Shown here one piece after another: positions 36,345-36,903 of a DNA stretch of 36,903 nucleotides; position 1 is the first letter of the stretch, and each line of letters begins with the position of its first letter. The notes beneath the pieces were generated by a model that saw nothing but the letters and a program-made list of their open reading frames with translations, had not been told where the DNA came from and ran no database searches. The stretch spans positions 1 to 36,903 of the forward strand of contig SHZN01000002.1 of the NCBI GenBank assembly GCA_009692245.1, written 5' to 3'. Source of the DNA: Gammaproteobacteria bacterium (lineage in GTDB: Bacteria; Pseudomonadota; Gammaproteobacteria; Steroidobacterales; Steroidobacteraceae). The position numbers and the translations under genes were made by a program.

Positions 36345-36903
36345 CGGGGATGGCGCTCGATGGCTTGCAGCAGCGGCGTGCTTTCGGGATTCTTCGCGAG
36401 CGCCTCGTCCCAGACGCGACGCGCATCGTCGGTGCGGCCCTGCAACCAGAATGTTTCGCCGAGGTGTGCGGCGACTTCAGGATCCCTGGAACTGTCCAAG
36501 GCCCGCTCGAGCCAGGTCCGGCCTTCATCGAGCTTGCCCAGCCTTACCATCGCCCATCCCATGGAGTCCTGGATCGCGAAGCTGTCCGGCTTGCCTTCGA
36601 GCGCGCGCACGATCAGGCGCTGGCCTTCCTCGATCGCGTTCGACTGGTCGACCAGCGTGTAGCCAAGGGCATTGAGCGCCACCGGGTCATTGGGACGGCG
36701 GGCGACAACGGCACGCATGTCGGCCACTGCCTCCGGCAGCCGGTCGAGCCGCTCCAACAGGAATCCGCGCGCGAGGCGCAGGTCGTCGTCCGGCATCAGC
36801 GTCAATGCGCGATCCAGCAGCGCAATCGCCTGATCGCCTTTGCCTTCCTCGACCAGCGACGAACCGACACTTGCGATGACATCCAGCGTCGACGCGGGAT
36901 CCG
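36341..36903 (-). CDS. Tetratricopeptide repeat protein, 3' part (5' end outside window)
   Basis: Frame stays open to the window edge: DPASTLDVIASVGSSLVEEGKGDQAIALLDRALTLMPDDDLRLARGFLLERLDRLPEAVADMRAVVARRPNDPVALNALGYTLVDQ; TPR pattern; precedes lolB. Confidence 0.8.
   Translation of the reverse strand, partial: DPASTLDVIASVGSSLVEEGKGDQAIALLDRALTLMPDDDLRLARGFLLERLDRLPEAVADMRAVVARRPNDPVALNALGYTLVDQSNAIEEGQRLIVRALEGKPDSFAIQDSMGWAMVRLGKLDEGRTWLERALDSSRDPEVAAHLGETFWLQGRTDDARRVWDEALAKNPESTPLLQAIERHPR

Noticed and set aside
1-36903. CRISPR array, prophage, rRNA operon or complete insertion sequence
   Set aside because: No regularly spaced repeats, phage structural genes, rRNA sequence or intact transposase with paired inverted repeats were seen.

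Overview
High-GC proteobacterial chromosomal window, probably gammaproteobacterial. It reads as three blocks. (1) About 0-26.9 kb holds a C1-folate edge (fdhD 5' end, folD, fhs) joined to a large polyamine import and catabolism locus. A near-continuous minus-strand gene run goes from puuD through a puuA-like gene, a spuC-like aminotransferase, two tandem potF-like lipoproteins, potG, potH, potI and a methionine-aminotransferase-like gene to fhs. Divergent to it are a second puuA-like gene and puuB. Separate units include puuC-aguB-(DEDDh exonuclease/GIY-YIG)-rlmKL and an omega-aminotransferase. (2) About 16.4-19.5 kb is a scrap zone around two SDR genes. It holds an internally deleted IS3-type transposase tail, a 39-bp near-repeat, a flavin-oxidoreductase 3' fragment fused to a GAF-sensor-like 5' fragment, and a glucokinase 3' fragment. 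(3) About 27-36.9 kb holds a frameshifted TorF/OmpA-like protein, a cupin, gabT running into an antisense tRNA-Met, a truncated SLOG-like gene, and the housekeeping run ychF-pth-rplY-prs-tRNA-Gln-ispE-lolB-TPR. The most interesting points are the hybrid polyamine locus with a sigma54-like divergent control region, the mosaic remnant zone with an unlisted 40-aa hydrophobic ORF coupled to a TetR gene, the TorF/OmpA frameshift, and the gabT/tRNA overlap. No CRISPR array, prophage or complete mobile element was found. All calls come from reading the sequence; no database search was run.
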